Origin: Tetradesmus obliquus
Taxonomy: Eukaryota > Chlorophyta > Chlorophyceae > Sphaeropleales > Scenedesmaceae
NCBI GenBank assembly: GCA_030272155.1
Contig: CP126192.1
Coordinates: 2,886,501 to 2,950,500, forward strand
DNA length: 64,000 bases
Direction: 5' to 3'
In this document: positions 34,838-45,651 of the stretch, piece by piece
Layout: each line of letters begins with the position of its first letter
Position numbering within the stretch: position 1 is the stretch's first letter
Notes under the pieces: model-generated
Database searches by the model: none
What the model was told of the DNA's origin: nothing
The model's input: the letters and a program-made list of their open reading frames with translations, nothing else
Program-made: the position numbers and the translations under genes

Positions 34838-35427
34838 AGGGTGACTATGACGTGCAGGTGGTTGCCAGGGGCGTGGACAATGAGGAGCTGATGTGTGTGG
34901 TGGTGCACTTCGAGATGTGAGTGGCGCCTCGCCCTGCCTGCACAGCTGTGCCAGGCATGCCAAGCAGCTGTATTGCATGGCAAGACACCACGTGTTAGGG
35001 GCAGCAAGTGCTGTGAAATTTGTCACAGCTGCTATGCAAGGAAACTGTTTCATGGCTTGCCTTCTGCCTGCCATGCATACAATGCTGTTCAAAAGACTGT
35101 GTCCGCCAACCCAGTTGCAAAACAATTACAAAGACCCATAGGCATGCTGGCTCACTGCATTCCCTGTGTTTGATCCAGAGTCGCAATGCACGCGTGCACG
35201 TGCACTTGTTCTGTCGCCATGCACCTGCAAGGGGCTTGTGGTGGGCGGCATGTCACGCAATCACCGTTCGACCTGTGTGCCACTGCTGTTGCTGCTGCAG
35301 GCTGCCGCCCAGCTTCGTGCAGAAGTTCCTGCCCAGCAGCTGGAGCAGCGCCAAGAAGGGCAGCCAGGGCCTCAGCATCTCGGAGCTGCCTGCAGCTGCG
35401 CGCAGGCTGCTGCGCCGCTGGCTCTAG
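34051..35427 (+). CDS. Secreted ML-domain (MD-2/NPC2-like) lipid-binding protein
   Basis: Exons 34051..34231, 34338..34498, 34840..34916 and 35301..35427 give 181 residues in phase. A signal peptide (MRTPALLSWVLLLGCVLSCR, cleavage near A21) is followed by an ML-type beta sandwich: FTWEPCDADKVPFIPDHVDL, then GQVVFKIKGNAG, GLISINVSFAGTQIYEEVDD, the paired-cysteine turn DLCSKTTCPIKTGPLDITY, and GDYDVQVVARGVDNEELMCV. The family binds sterols or phosphatidylglycerol/phosphatidylinositol in the secretory pathway or lysosome/vacuole. Exon 3 ends at a GTGAGT donor that overlaps an in-frame ATG-TGA. If the intron is retained the protein stops at residue 140; if spliced it gains a basic C-terminal tail (LPPSFVQKF, then RRLLRRWL). 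The exon 3 acceptor is formed by a CTG run. Confidence 0.85.
34777..34838 (+). repeat. (CTG)20 forming the exon 3 splice acceptor of the ML gene
   Basis: Twenty uninterrupted CTG units run directly into CAG and then exon 3, with more imperfect CTG units upstream from 34750. The microsatellite itself provides the tract and AG of the 3' splice site. Confidence 0.95.
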
Positions 35428-35517
35428 GCAGGCTGCTGGTACTGCCCATCAACTGTAGCGGATTCCCTTCCAGCGTTGGTGCCTTGTTGCACTGTATCTC
35501 CATCCCTTGTATATGAC

Positions 35518-35522
35518 TGTAA
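35518..35522 (+). terminator. Candidate TGTAA polyadenylation signal (ML gene)
   Basis: TGTAA lies 91 bases past the stop codon. TGTAA is the usual green-algal polyadenylation motif. Confidence 0.6.
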
Positions 35523-36268
35523 CAGCAGTGTACTTGCTTGTTTGGGCTGTTGTGTTGCTGGTATTGCAGCTGGTGTGGTAGCAGGCAAAATGCGAGCAGC
35601 AAGCTCAGCAGCAGCCCGGCTGTGCGGGCCGCACATGGCACACGCAAGTCGGTGTCGCAGTGTTCTTGCGTAGAGTTGTTTTGATAACTGACCCTGGAGT
35701 CCTGGCAGGACAACAGGTGTGCTGTGTTGAAATGCAGTTGACGTTGTTTATCACAGCTGCACGTGTTGCACCTTTGCCGTCGGCCCAGCGGCTGATAGCC
35801 AGACAGCACTAGGAATAGACATCCACCTTTACGTGTCTTGTCGCTGTGGCTTGATTGGTATCATTTTGATACTTGATGAGTGATTGGTGAGCGACTCCGA
35901 GACACGTGACTCACATGCATAGATTTTGCTGTCATCCAGGGCACCCGGGTGCTACTGGAAGTGGTGCAGTACATGCAACACCAGCAAGTGCAATTGCAGT
36001 TGCCTTGCATGTTGCCATCAGCCTGTCGCGTAGAGAGAGCAGCTGTCGCTTGTACACTATACGTGGCACTCAGCACTGCTGCGTGGCATGACACATGGCC
36101 CATGCCACAGACCTCTGCTGACGGTTGCGGCATATAAGGACAGTATGCATGAACAGCCTAGACGCATGCAGAGAGCGCCAGGATCAATCTTCTGAACTGC
36201 GACGCCGCTGCGCCTCAAGATATGATATACACCATCTGGGCAGCACCGGTCAAGATGGGACAAACATG

Positions 36269-36273
36269 TTACA
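36269..36273 (-). terminator. Candidate TGTAA polyadenylation signal (FANCJ-like gene)
   Basis: TTACA on the given strand is TGTAA in the sense of the gene, 60 bases past its stop codon. Confidence 0.6.
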
Positions 36274-36332
36274 AACAGCAGGGGGAGTGCATGCAAACTA
36301 GCGGTTATAACCGCTGCTTCGAAACTGCCGCG

Positions 36333-38073
36333 CTACACGAAGTCGTCGTCATCGTCGCTGCTTGCAGGAACAACAGTGGCCTGTGCAGAGCCCTTGCTGC
36401 CCTTGCTGGCTGTGACAGGCCGGGCCGTCGAGCCTGCTGCTGCTGCTGCTGCTGCCGCTGCAGCCTTTCCGCCCGCAGCTGCCTGCTGCCGGCGCTTCTG
36501 AGCCATCTGCGCTGTCTTGCTGCCAGTGTATGCGCGCTTTGGCTGCCGTGCATTCTGTGACATCAGCAGGACAGCTGGAGGTGCACTGCTTGAGCCAGCA
36601 ACTGCTGCAGGTTGCGCGGATCTGCTGCCTGCATCTGCTGGGTTGAAGGAAGAGCCAGCATGCTGCCCTCCTGCTGCTGCTGCTGCAGTAGTGTTTGCCA
36701 CGCGCGGAACTTCTCGGCCACCCATATGCCGAGGAAGTTGCTGCTGATTCGCCAGTTTCTGTGCATGGTTGTTGGAAAACTGCTGCTGCTGCTGCTGTGG
36801 CTGCTGCCACATGTGGGTGTTAGGCTGCTGGCATCCTTGCTGCTGCTGCTGCTGTGGTTGCTGCTGCTGCTGGTGTGGCCGCTGCTGCTGCCATGGCTGT
36901 TGCTGCCACTGAGCCTGCCCCTGTTGAACCTGCTCAAAGTGCTGCTGCTGCTGCTGTGGTTGTGGTGCTTGTCGCTGCTCTTGCAACTGCTGCTGCTGTT
37001 CATGCTGCTCTGTAAATATGTCAAGTGCCTGCAAGCATCACCAGCACACCATAACATCAGCATTGCAGTGTCAAACTTACAGCGCAGACACTCAGCAACC
37101 GTGAGCAACCTGACCACTCCCTTGCGTATAGCCAGCTCACCACCACAAATCTCCGTAGCCGCACACGTGATCACCCCACCAAATGTGACACTCTGTAATA
37201 TCTACAGGCTGCATTGCCTACCACGCACCTCATCATATGCCTCAGCCATGCTCTGCAGGTTCTCCAACAGGCCCCGCTGAGTCATCACCCTCAGCCAGGG
37301 GCCTAACAGCGGCCCTGCCAGCCTGGCCTGAACCTGGCCCGGCAGCTGCTGCTCCGCTGCTGCTGCTGCTGCTGCCAGCAGGCCTGAGGGTAGGTAGCTG
37401 TGCCACACCGGCCAGAAGCTGGTTAGATGATTGCAGTGGTGGTGCTGCTGCTGCTGCTCGTTTGGCTGCTGGTGCTGGTGTATGGTTGCGCCTTGCTGCT
37501 GCTGCTGCTGGCAGTGCTCCACAGCCAGCTGGAATGCTGCCATGATGCCGAAGCAGGCCAGCTGCACAACACATAGCCAGCAGGGAGTGCAGGGCAGATG
37601 AACACAGGCCCAAAAACGGGGTCAGTGACGAGCGTTACATCTATCCAGCAGCAGCTCATTGTCAGAAGTGATAGATCCACAGTCGACAGTGCTGAAACCA
37701 CGCATGTCAAGCATGTTGCTGCTGCCTACAAGGCCAGCAGCCAGCCTCACCTGCAGCAGGCTGTGGCCCTGAGCCCCATCAGCAACGCCCTGCGCCTGAA
37801 GCTGCTGCTGCATGGCTGCCACGTCACCAGCCACCCACTGCTGCAGCAGGTTCAGCCCCAGCCCTAGCTGCTCAGCCCTGGCTGCTAAACTGCTGCTGCT
37901 GCTGCTGCCAGCTGCTGCCTGCACAACCCCAGCTGCTGCTGCTGCCGCTGCTGGTGCTGCTGCTGGCCAGCTGTTGTGTCCAGTGTTGTCAGAAAAGCCT
38001 GAGCGCCCAGCAGCATCAGCAACACATGCCACTGCTGCTGGTGAGCTGCTGCGCCGTTGTGGTGCAGGATCAA

Positions 38074-38118
<45 letters not shown>

Positions 38119-41100
38119 TGAGCTTGCCAGCACCTGTAGCACCAGCTGCCTGCTGCTCTGCTGCTGCACTGCCAGTGCTGTGAACTGGCAGCCCTGCAGC
38201 TGTGCAGGGGGCACCAGCTGTGCCTGCACCATGCTGCTGCTGCTGCTGCTGCTCTTGTCCGACTGGTGCACCTGCTGGTGACGCACGCATCTGCTGCTGC
38301 TGCACTGGTGGCAGTGGCGGCTTCAGCACGCCACCGCCCAGCACACTCAAGCAGCTTACAGCCTGGCCTGGTTGTGGCTGCTGCTGCTGCTGCTGCTGCC
38401 AGATGGTGCTCTGTTGCTGTTGCTGTGGTGGAGCATGCTGCTGCTGCTGCTGCTGCCATGTGCCGTGCTGGTGTGGCTGCTGCTGCGGCTGCAGCTGCTG
38501 CCCAGCTGGCGCCTGCACACCTGACACACTGACACCAACTGACCCTGAGAAGTGGCGGCAGGGACCATCAGAAGCCATGGCATGCACCACCTGCTGCTGA
38601 TGCTGCGGCTGGTGCGCCTCCTGCTTGACAACTGCCACAGCCGTCTGGCCCTTGCTGCTGGAAGCAGCAGCTGACAGCTGCTGCTGCGGTTGTTGCTGGT
38701 GCTGCTGCGGCTCCTGTTTGATCACTACTGCAGCCGCCTGCTGGCCCTGACTGCTGGGCGCAGCGGCTGACAGCTGCTGCTGCTGCTGCTGCTGCTGCTG
38801 TGCACCTTGCACCAAGAAAGCATCCATGGGGCCTGAGAGCCGCTTCTCACGCTTCTCACGCTGCTGCTGCTGCTGTTGCTGCGGTTTGGCCTGCTGCCCG
38901 CCAGCTGTTACCCTGCTCAGGGGGTCAGGGCGCCAGCGCGCCTCAGCATTGCCGCCGCTGCAGCCAGCCGCGCCACAATCATCCGCTGCACCGCTGCAGC
39001 TGCCACCCAATTTTGCCTCATACCCTGGCTTGTGCCCAGCAGGCAGCGGCGGCAGCCCAGCACCAGCAGCAGCGGCCTCATAACCAGGCTTGAGTGCTGC
39101 TGCTGCTGCAGCTGCGGCCTCATATCCCACCTTGACTAGCTGCAGCTCCCCAGGCACATGGTGCGGCTTGGTGCTCAGTGCAGCGCCGCCGCCTGGCGGG
39201 TTGGCAGCCAGCCCTGCAAAGAAGCCTTTCAGATCTGCCAGCAGCTCTTGTGTGTTGCTGGCTGGCCCGATGGCCCCCCTCACCCACTTGCTGAGGCAGG
39301 CCTGGTGGCGGGGCTGCCTGAAGCGCTCATCCACTAGCAGGATGGCTCCATAGTCGAGGCGGTGGCGGATGCAGCGCCCCACAGCCTGCAGTTGTAAAAT
39401 TGGGAATGACCGTGAAATTGAGCAATGCCAGGCGTAGTTTTGCAGGAGGCTTGGCGAAAGGTTAACAAGGGAATATGCCTGGAACCTGTAACAGGAATTG
39501 CTGCTGCTGCTACACCATGTGTGCGGTTAGTGTAAAGGTTGCTGCTGATGAGCTGAAAGCGCAGCCATGGCTTGCTCCATACCCCAGTGCCACAGGTGAC
39601 TTCTGACCTGACATACAAATTTGAAAGGCAGAGAGGCATCTACCAAACTTGATCAGCCACTAGCACACTACGGCCCACCTGATTCAGGGCCCTGAAGGCC
39701 TGCTGGCTGTACCAGGAGTCGCCAGTCAGCAGCCGCGGCGGCGCAGCAGCAGCGCCACCGCCAGCGGCAGCAGCGCCCCCAGGCCTGCCTCCGCACCAGC
39801 CGCTGCTGCTGCTGCCGCCCCTGCCTGCTGCTGCGCTGGCTGCTGCTGCGCTGCTGTTGTAGTCCTTCTTGAGGCCGACCTTGCTGTCTTTCACGTTGGG
39901 GAAAGGGACACCCACAATCATAACACACCGTGCATTGCCATCAGCAAAGTCGATGCCCTCTGAGGCCTGCAGCAGGAGGCGCACACAGTTATGATGTGAT
40001 GAAACCGCATGTCTGCTTCTGCTAAGACCAGTAGCGTGCAGCAGTGCAACACTGGAATGCGCCACTGAAGGTGCATGCCATTTTCTCGTACATTCAAGTT
40101 TGTTGCACCTTGCCTCTGCAGACAGCCATGAACAGGCCGCCCCTGCCCTCAGCCACAGCCTTGTAGTACTGCGCGATGGATGCATCAAACTCGTCGCCAG
40201 CCTTGCGCGGCTCAGGCACAATCTGCTTCAGCCGCTGCAGCTGGCCCCACACGCCAGTCACCTGCACATCATATGGCAGCAGCAATGGGGTGAGCACAAG
40301 CACATGCAACATTTGCTGCCCAGCGCTATGTGTCAACCATGCAGCGCACCTTCTAGCGCTCGCGCAGCTTGCCCAGCTACCCCACCCTCACCACTTTACA
40401 CCAAAAACATCATGTCATCATGACAAACGTGTCAACCAATGCATCCCACCTTCCACCTCTCCCTCAGCTTGTCCATCAGGCTGTAGCTGGGCAGGAACAG
40501 CAGCACCCCGTCAGGCACTGTCCCCGCCACTGCCAGCGCCAGCTGCCCCAGGCTGTCCTGGTACTCCAGCTTGTCTGCCTCACGGAAGGTGGCATTCAGC
40601 AGCCGGCCATCAGGGCCGTGAGACACCACGCGCGCCATGACCTGCGGTCAGTTTGGTGGCAGCGAGTGGTGGGCGGTGCTGTGCGATGGTGGCGCCATGC
40701 AGGGGTGTAGAGCAGCTAACGCGCAGGGTTGATGAGCCAGCACATTGCTGTGCACTGCAAGCACCGCAAGCCCTTTTGATAACAAATTTCTCCCCTGCAC
40801 ACGCTCACCTGCTTGTGCATGTCTACCACGTGTGGCGCCTCCAGCTTGATGTGGAAGTTCAGCCCCAGCTCGCCACTGAAACTATCCAGCGGGGACAGCG
40901 TGCCGCTGGTCAGCAGCACGCTGCGCGCCACCTCGCTCAGCGACCTGAACACCACGGCAGGGTTGAGGCACCACAAACACAGCGCCAGGCCCCAGCGGCT
41001 GCTGCTGGGCGCGGCCTCAAAGGCGCCGCGGCGGCCACCCCTGCACAGGGAGCAGCAGGCGAAACAAGTGAGCCTCTGCTACACATGGAACGCCACCGCT

Positions 41101-42517
41101 GCTTCAACCACACACGTACTATTGCTGCGAGAACGACTTCAGGCTTCAGCCCTTTCCTGGCCTATTTCTTCAATGTCTGCAACCCTTGAACACCTTCTGC
41201 TGTACTGTGCAGCTGCCAGAATGTGTTGCACAGGCCGCCGACCAGCCACACCACCCACCTTGGCTTGCTCTGCTCCCGCGGCACCCACATCTGCACCGCC
41301 AGCCGGTAATCTGGCACATAGTCACCCGCAGGCGCCAGGCGCTTCGCCTGCAGCGGCTGCCCAGTTGCAGGGTCCACCTCCGGCTGCTGCTGCTGCTGCT
41401 GCGGGGGTGCTTCGCTGTAGTTGCCGTACATGAGGCGCAGCACGGTGAGCAGGCTGGACACGCAGCCGAGCGCGGGGCCGCCTGCCTTGGGGCTCTTCAC
41501 GTTGGAAGGCACCGGCTCCGCCCCTGCCTCGCCCTCTGTTACAGAACATCGCAACACAAAGGCGCATCAACAAGGCACAAAAGCACAAACAACAGCAGCT
41601 GAGTTAGTGAGTTAGTAGCAGCACGCAGTGTTTACGTTGGCATGCTGCTGAGGCACAAGCCACACTGCCATGCCCATCATCTGCATGTACAGGCCTGCGC
41701 AGCACCTGCAGCGGCTGGCTCTGGAAGCCCTATGTGGGCTGCTATGGAGCCTGCGGCCCAACATGGCTGCAGCTGCTGGCGGTGATGCCGCACCTGTGCT
41801 GAATCCTGCCTTCTCCTCAGCTGCTCGTGCGCGCTCGTACACCGCCCACAGGTGCTCCACCTCCTGCATGCCCAGGCCTGCCTCTGACAGCGCAGACAGC
41901 ATCTGCAGCAGGCAGCAGCAGCAGTGCAGTGTTTCTTTGACGAAGCTGCCAAGCATCAGCAAAGCCACAAGGGCAGCGGCAGGCTATGACCTGCGTGCAA
42001 AGGCAGGCCAACATGCCCCCACCAGCTGCTGCCTGCCAGACACCATCACACCACGCTGCCAGGCGGTGCACGCGTGTCAGTGATAGCAGAAGGCGGCTCA
42101 CCTGCTGCCCCGTCCACACGCGCTCAAAGCGCTCAAAGCCCGTGGACTTGAACCCAGCAGACTCGGTGCCGCGCTCCGCCAGCAGCTGCATCCACTCCAC
42201 CACCTGCAGCAGCAGCAGCAGCAGCAGCCATGCGCTGAGCGCTGCAGCCACAGCCACTATACAAATGCAGCATGCTACAACTCGCCGTGTTGAGCGACAA
42301 ATTGCCAGCCTCATGCACGCCCTGGCAGGCTGCATAACCGTGCCGTGCCAGCTGACTGCTGCTTGCGCCTGCTCTGGTCTGCGAGCCGCACCTGCGCCAC
42401 TGCATCTGCCAGCGGCAGGTAGTTGTCTACCTCGCTGCTGAACTCTGCCGCCTGCTTCAGCGCCAGGCAGGTGGCCATCAGCACCTCCAGGTCCAGCTCA
42501 GTGGAGCCGGCCTCCCT

Positions 42518-42555
<38 letters not shown>

Positions 42556-44104
42556 TTGCTGACGCTGCTGTGATGATGATGGTCGAAGCCTTGCAAGCAA
42601 GCTGGCATCATCGAGCAGGGAACACAACATAGCAGTTTGAAGGCAAAAAAAACCATCGTGATCATTGAGTAGAGTTTGTGAAGCTCTGAGTCATGCGTTT
42701 TGATGCCACATCGCTTGCAGCTGTCTTGGGCAGCAATGCCAGGACAGGCAGCACACGCACCTGGCCTGGTCCTCAATGTTGTGTGCCTCGTCAAAGATGA
42801 GGATGGCATCCGCAGCTGCCACCTGCAAGCAGCCAAGTACACGGCAGCAGTGCAGTTGCACAATTCCACTCACATCCACCACCTGGCTGGCTGCCACTGT
42901 TCAGCTTGCTTAGGGCGCTCAGCACATGAAGCACACAGTGCATGCCAGGCCCCGCAGGTGCAGCTATGTGGCCCATAGCGGCAGCTGCTCACCATCTCAA
43001 CTGTTCCGGCAGAGCATCCGACATTGCTGCGTGGCGTGTTCACTGCCCGTGTACTAGCTGCTGCTGGGAAACACTCTATGCATATGCTCATCCTGTCGAT
43101 CCATGAAGCAAAGCACAGTGCCAATGGGCCCCACCTTTGTCGCGCGCCGTATGTTGGGGTCCAGCAGGTAGCTGTAGGGGCAGAACACCAGCTCTGCGCT
43201 GTCCGCCAGGTGCCGCGCCGCAAAGTAGGGGCAGGCCTTGTGGCGGGTGCCGATGCGCGCCAGGTCCTCGATGTCGTGCACCTGCACCCAAACATACGAG
43301 CATAGCCGCAGGAGGGCCTGTGTCGCTGATGTTTGTTACGTTGTGTTGATGGAGCGCTGCAGGTGTCCACAAGGGTGATACATGTTAGCACTGCTGTGCA
43401 TCGGAACACCCCACACCAGCTGCCTACTGCGCGGCGTTGCACATCAACTCAAGCTGCTGCTGCTGCTGCTGCTACTGCTGCCACTACAGCTGCAGCTGCT
43501 GCTGTGCTGTGGCTGCTGCTGCTGCTGTGCTGTGGCTGCTGCTGCTGCTGCTGCCGCGTCTGCTGCGGCTGCTGCGTCTGCCGCCGTCGAAGCTGCTGCT
43601 GCTGCTGCCGCTGCTGCTGCTGCTCACCCTGACCAGGCCGTGCGTGATGGTGGCTGCCGCCTTCTTGTAGGCGCAGCCGCGCTCCTCCTCCTTGAGCAGC
43701 TTCTCACACTCGCCATCAATGTTGCCGGTGCGGATGACCGCCTTGTTGATGCAGTAGTGCGGCCGCGAGCCCTGCAGGACAGACAGGACAGCAAGAGGTG
43801 TGTAGCAACAGTGTGCAGCACAGCGCAGGCGGGCGCAGCTGCTTGGACTCGACATTCCGACTGCTGTAGACCGCCCTGCTGGGGAGAGCACTTGTCTGTG
43901 CTGCTACCGTTTAGGTGCGCAAGACAGGGTGAACACTATTGCTCAGCATGCAGCTGAACAGCAGCATCGTGAGCTGCTTGTCGCTGTCATGTTCAGCTGC
44001 AGCCTTTGATGGTGCAGAGCTGCTGCTGTCGCCTGCAAAGTGTGCGCACCAGCACAGCCATCTTTGGCCTGTAAGTAGTCCGCTTCAGCTCGCGCACCAC
44101 CTGT

Positions 44105-44148
<44 letters not shown>

Positions 44149-44810
44149 GTAGCAGCATGTGTGATGCTCAGCAGCTGCGTGTGCTGTCTTGATTGACGCC
44201 AACATGACAGGTGCAACACAGCTAAGCCAGGGCCATTGCAAACACCAAACAAACGAGGACAATTGTAGTCTGCCAGCTCCTTTGCTGAAAGGAGATCCAG
44301 AAAAGAGTGATGCTGCTGCCACATCAGTAGCACAGGTTGCCTCACCTGCGCAATCTGCGAGTGTGTTCTTGTGGCATAGTAAATCTTTGGCACCACAACT
44401 GGCTCCTCCTCTGCCGGAGACCCATGACCCCCCTCTGCATCATCTGCGTGGACCCCAGCTGCCTCAGCACAGCTCTTGATGGGGGCCAAGCAGTTTGGCT
44501 TTCCATCTCCTGCAGGCCCAGCTGCCTCTGCTGCTGCCTTGCGCTGCTGCTCTGCCTTGTGCTCGGCTGCTAGCTTCTTCTGTTTCTGTGCTGTCTGCCA
44601 CGCCAGCGCACCGCAGAGCAACGATAACGTTTTACCACATCCAGTAGGAGCCTCCAGCAGCGCGTTCTCTGCATGATCAATTGCCTTGAGCACTTGGTTC
44701 ATGAACACCTTCTGCACTCCATAGGCCTGATGTGGGAAGTGCACATCAAAGCCTGCCACTTGAAAAGAGGATCCTGATGCATTGGCCTCTTTCTTTTCAG
44801 TTGCAGACAT
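36333..44810 (-). CDS. FANCJ/BRIP1-like XPD-family DNA helicase with long polyQ tail
   Basis: Sixteen exons: 44346..44810, 44050..44100, 43628..43771, 43135..43281, 42761..42822, 42392..42515, 42102..42203, 41794..41902, 41259..41535, 40809..41040, 40450..40641, 40109..40261, 39679..39966, 37751..39385, 37229..37561 and 36333..37028. They give 1,669 residues, all in phase. Visible motifs: Walker A APTGCGKT (54-61), ATRTHSQIAQ (146-155), four iron-sulfur cysteines C179, C194, C205 and C237 (KACPYFAARHL), DEAH box 280-283 (FDEAHNIED), LTSGTLSP (motif III, ~537-544), EGIDF (motif V, ~689) and QAVGRCIRHR (motif VI, 782-791). RCIRHR and LSKWVR point to FANCJ over RTEL1 or XPD. FANCJ unwinds G-quadruplexes and acts in cross-link repair. 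The last ~840 residues are low-complexity Gln/Ala/Ser with three GYEA repeats; animal FANCJ tails bind repair partners, but no such motif is clear here. Confidence 0.94.
40340..40385 (-). repeat. Decayed copy of the end of exon 11 with donor (FANCJ-like gene)
   Basis: About 100 bp past the true exon end (40441-40485), intron 11 carries a similar block. The minus strand reads LGKLRER-stop-K followed by GTGCGC, against MDKLRERWK followed by GTGGGA, and flanking intron (GTCAACCA, GCAxCxCACCTT) is also shared. A stop codon has replaced the Trp. Confidence 0.8.
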
Positions 44811-45651
44811 GCTGTCAGCTTCGTACGGGCAACAACACTGCCTGTGCTATGCTCTGTGCTATGCTTGCAGCTCCTGCATCGGTGATTTGGCTGCTTCTCG
44901 ACGGGCACCTAAAACGATCAAACAGACGGTTTGAAGTACCAAAAGCAGTTTCTTCACACATCAGCACGCAATGACAACAACAGGCACCGACGCTGCGAAG
45001 TAACGTGGCGTGCTGAACTCATGTCGATGACCTGCGTGCGTGTTAGCTTCTTGCAAAAATGCGCATGATTGCTATACAGGTTGCAGTCCCTTGTCTGTTT
45101 TCAACGTATCACGTTACACGTTTGAAATGTTCAACCCTAAACCACTGCCAGCCTGACAACCCTAGGCCACCGTAAAAAGAGTTGCCACCGCAGACCCTGA
45201 CATTTTGAGCATGCAAGGTCATGCCTTCTCGATGCATGATGCAGTTGTCCGCTAGCAGCCAGCTCACATATTGCTGGCGACACTGTGATGCAAAAACGTG
45301 AGCACGCTGGTGCCAAAAAGGCGGCCTACTGACAGGAGGCACCGGGTGACGCAATGCTTGTCAGTCACACCCCAACAGCACGCCCATGTTGCAGGGCCTG
45401 CTTTGGTCACTATCGCACCGACGTTGGCTGCAGCATTACAGCCATTTGCATCACAACGTGCTGTGCTGCACCCGTTCTTATGTACCACGCTTCAAGTTCG
45501 CCACAACCGGACTCCATTTTCATGCAACACACAGCGTGTCAAGTTGAGGCTCAACAGCACGCTGCAGACGCGCAGCCATGTAGTACAAGTACATGATGAT
45601 CCAATACAACAACATGCACACTACACAATATGATAACCAGCAACACCACGC
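44811..45651. other. Intergenic between FANCJ-like start and ESS2-like stop
   Basis: Both neighbours are on the minus strand. It holds the FANCJ-like promoter and the ESS2 3' UTR. TTACA at about 45433 could serve as the ESS2 TGTAA signal, though it is ~215 bases from the stop. No gene is seen. Confidence 0.6.

Larger units (their letters stand above)
35428..36332. other. Convergent intergenic region
   Basis: This holds the 3' ends of the ML-domain gene and the FANCJ-like gene. Apart from the two TGTAA motifs listed, nothing is supportable. Confidence 0.6.

Noticed and set aside
37202..39353. Several long plus-strand frames rich in Ala, Cys, Leu or Ser opposite the FANCJ tail
   Set aside because: They are the other readings of CAG/CTG runs. 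The minus-strand frame joins helicase motifs in phase; the others have no motifs or splice logic.
36333..44810. RTEL1 or XPD as the identity of the helicase
   Set aside because: Motif VI RCIRHR followed by LVDERFR and LSKWVR, plus the N-terminal spacing of the iron-sulfur cysteines, fits FANCJ better.
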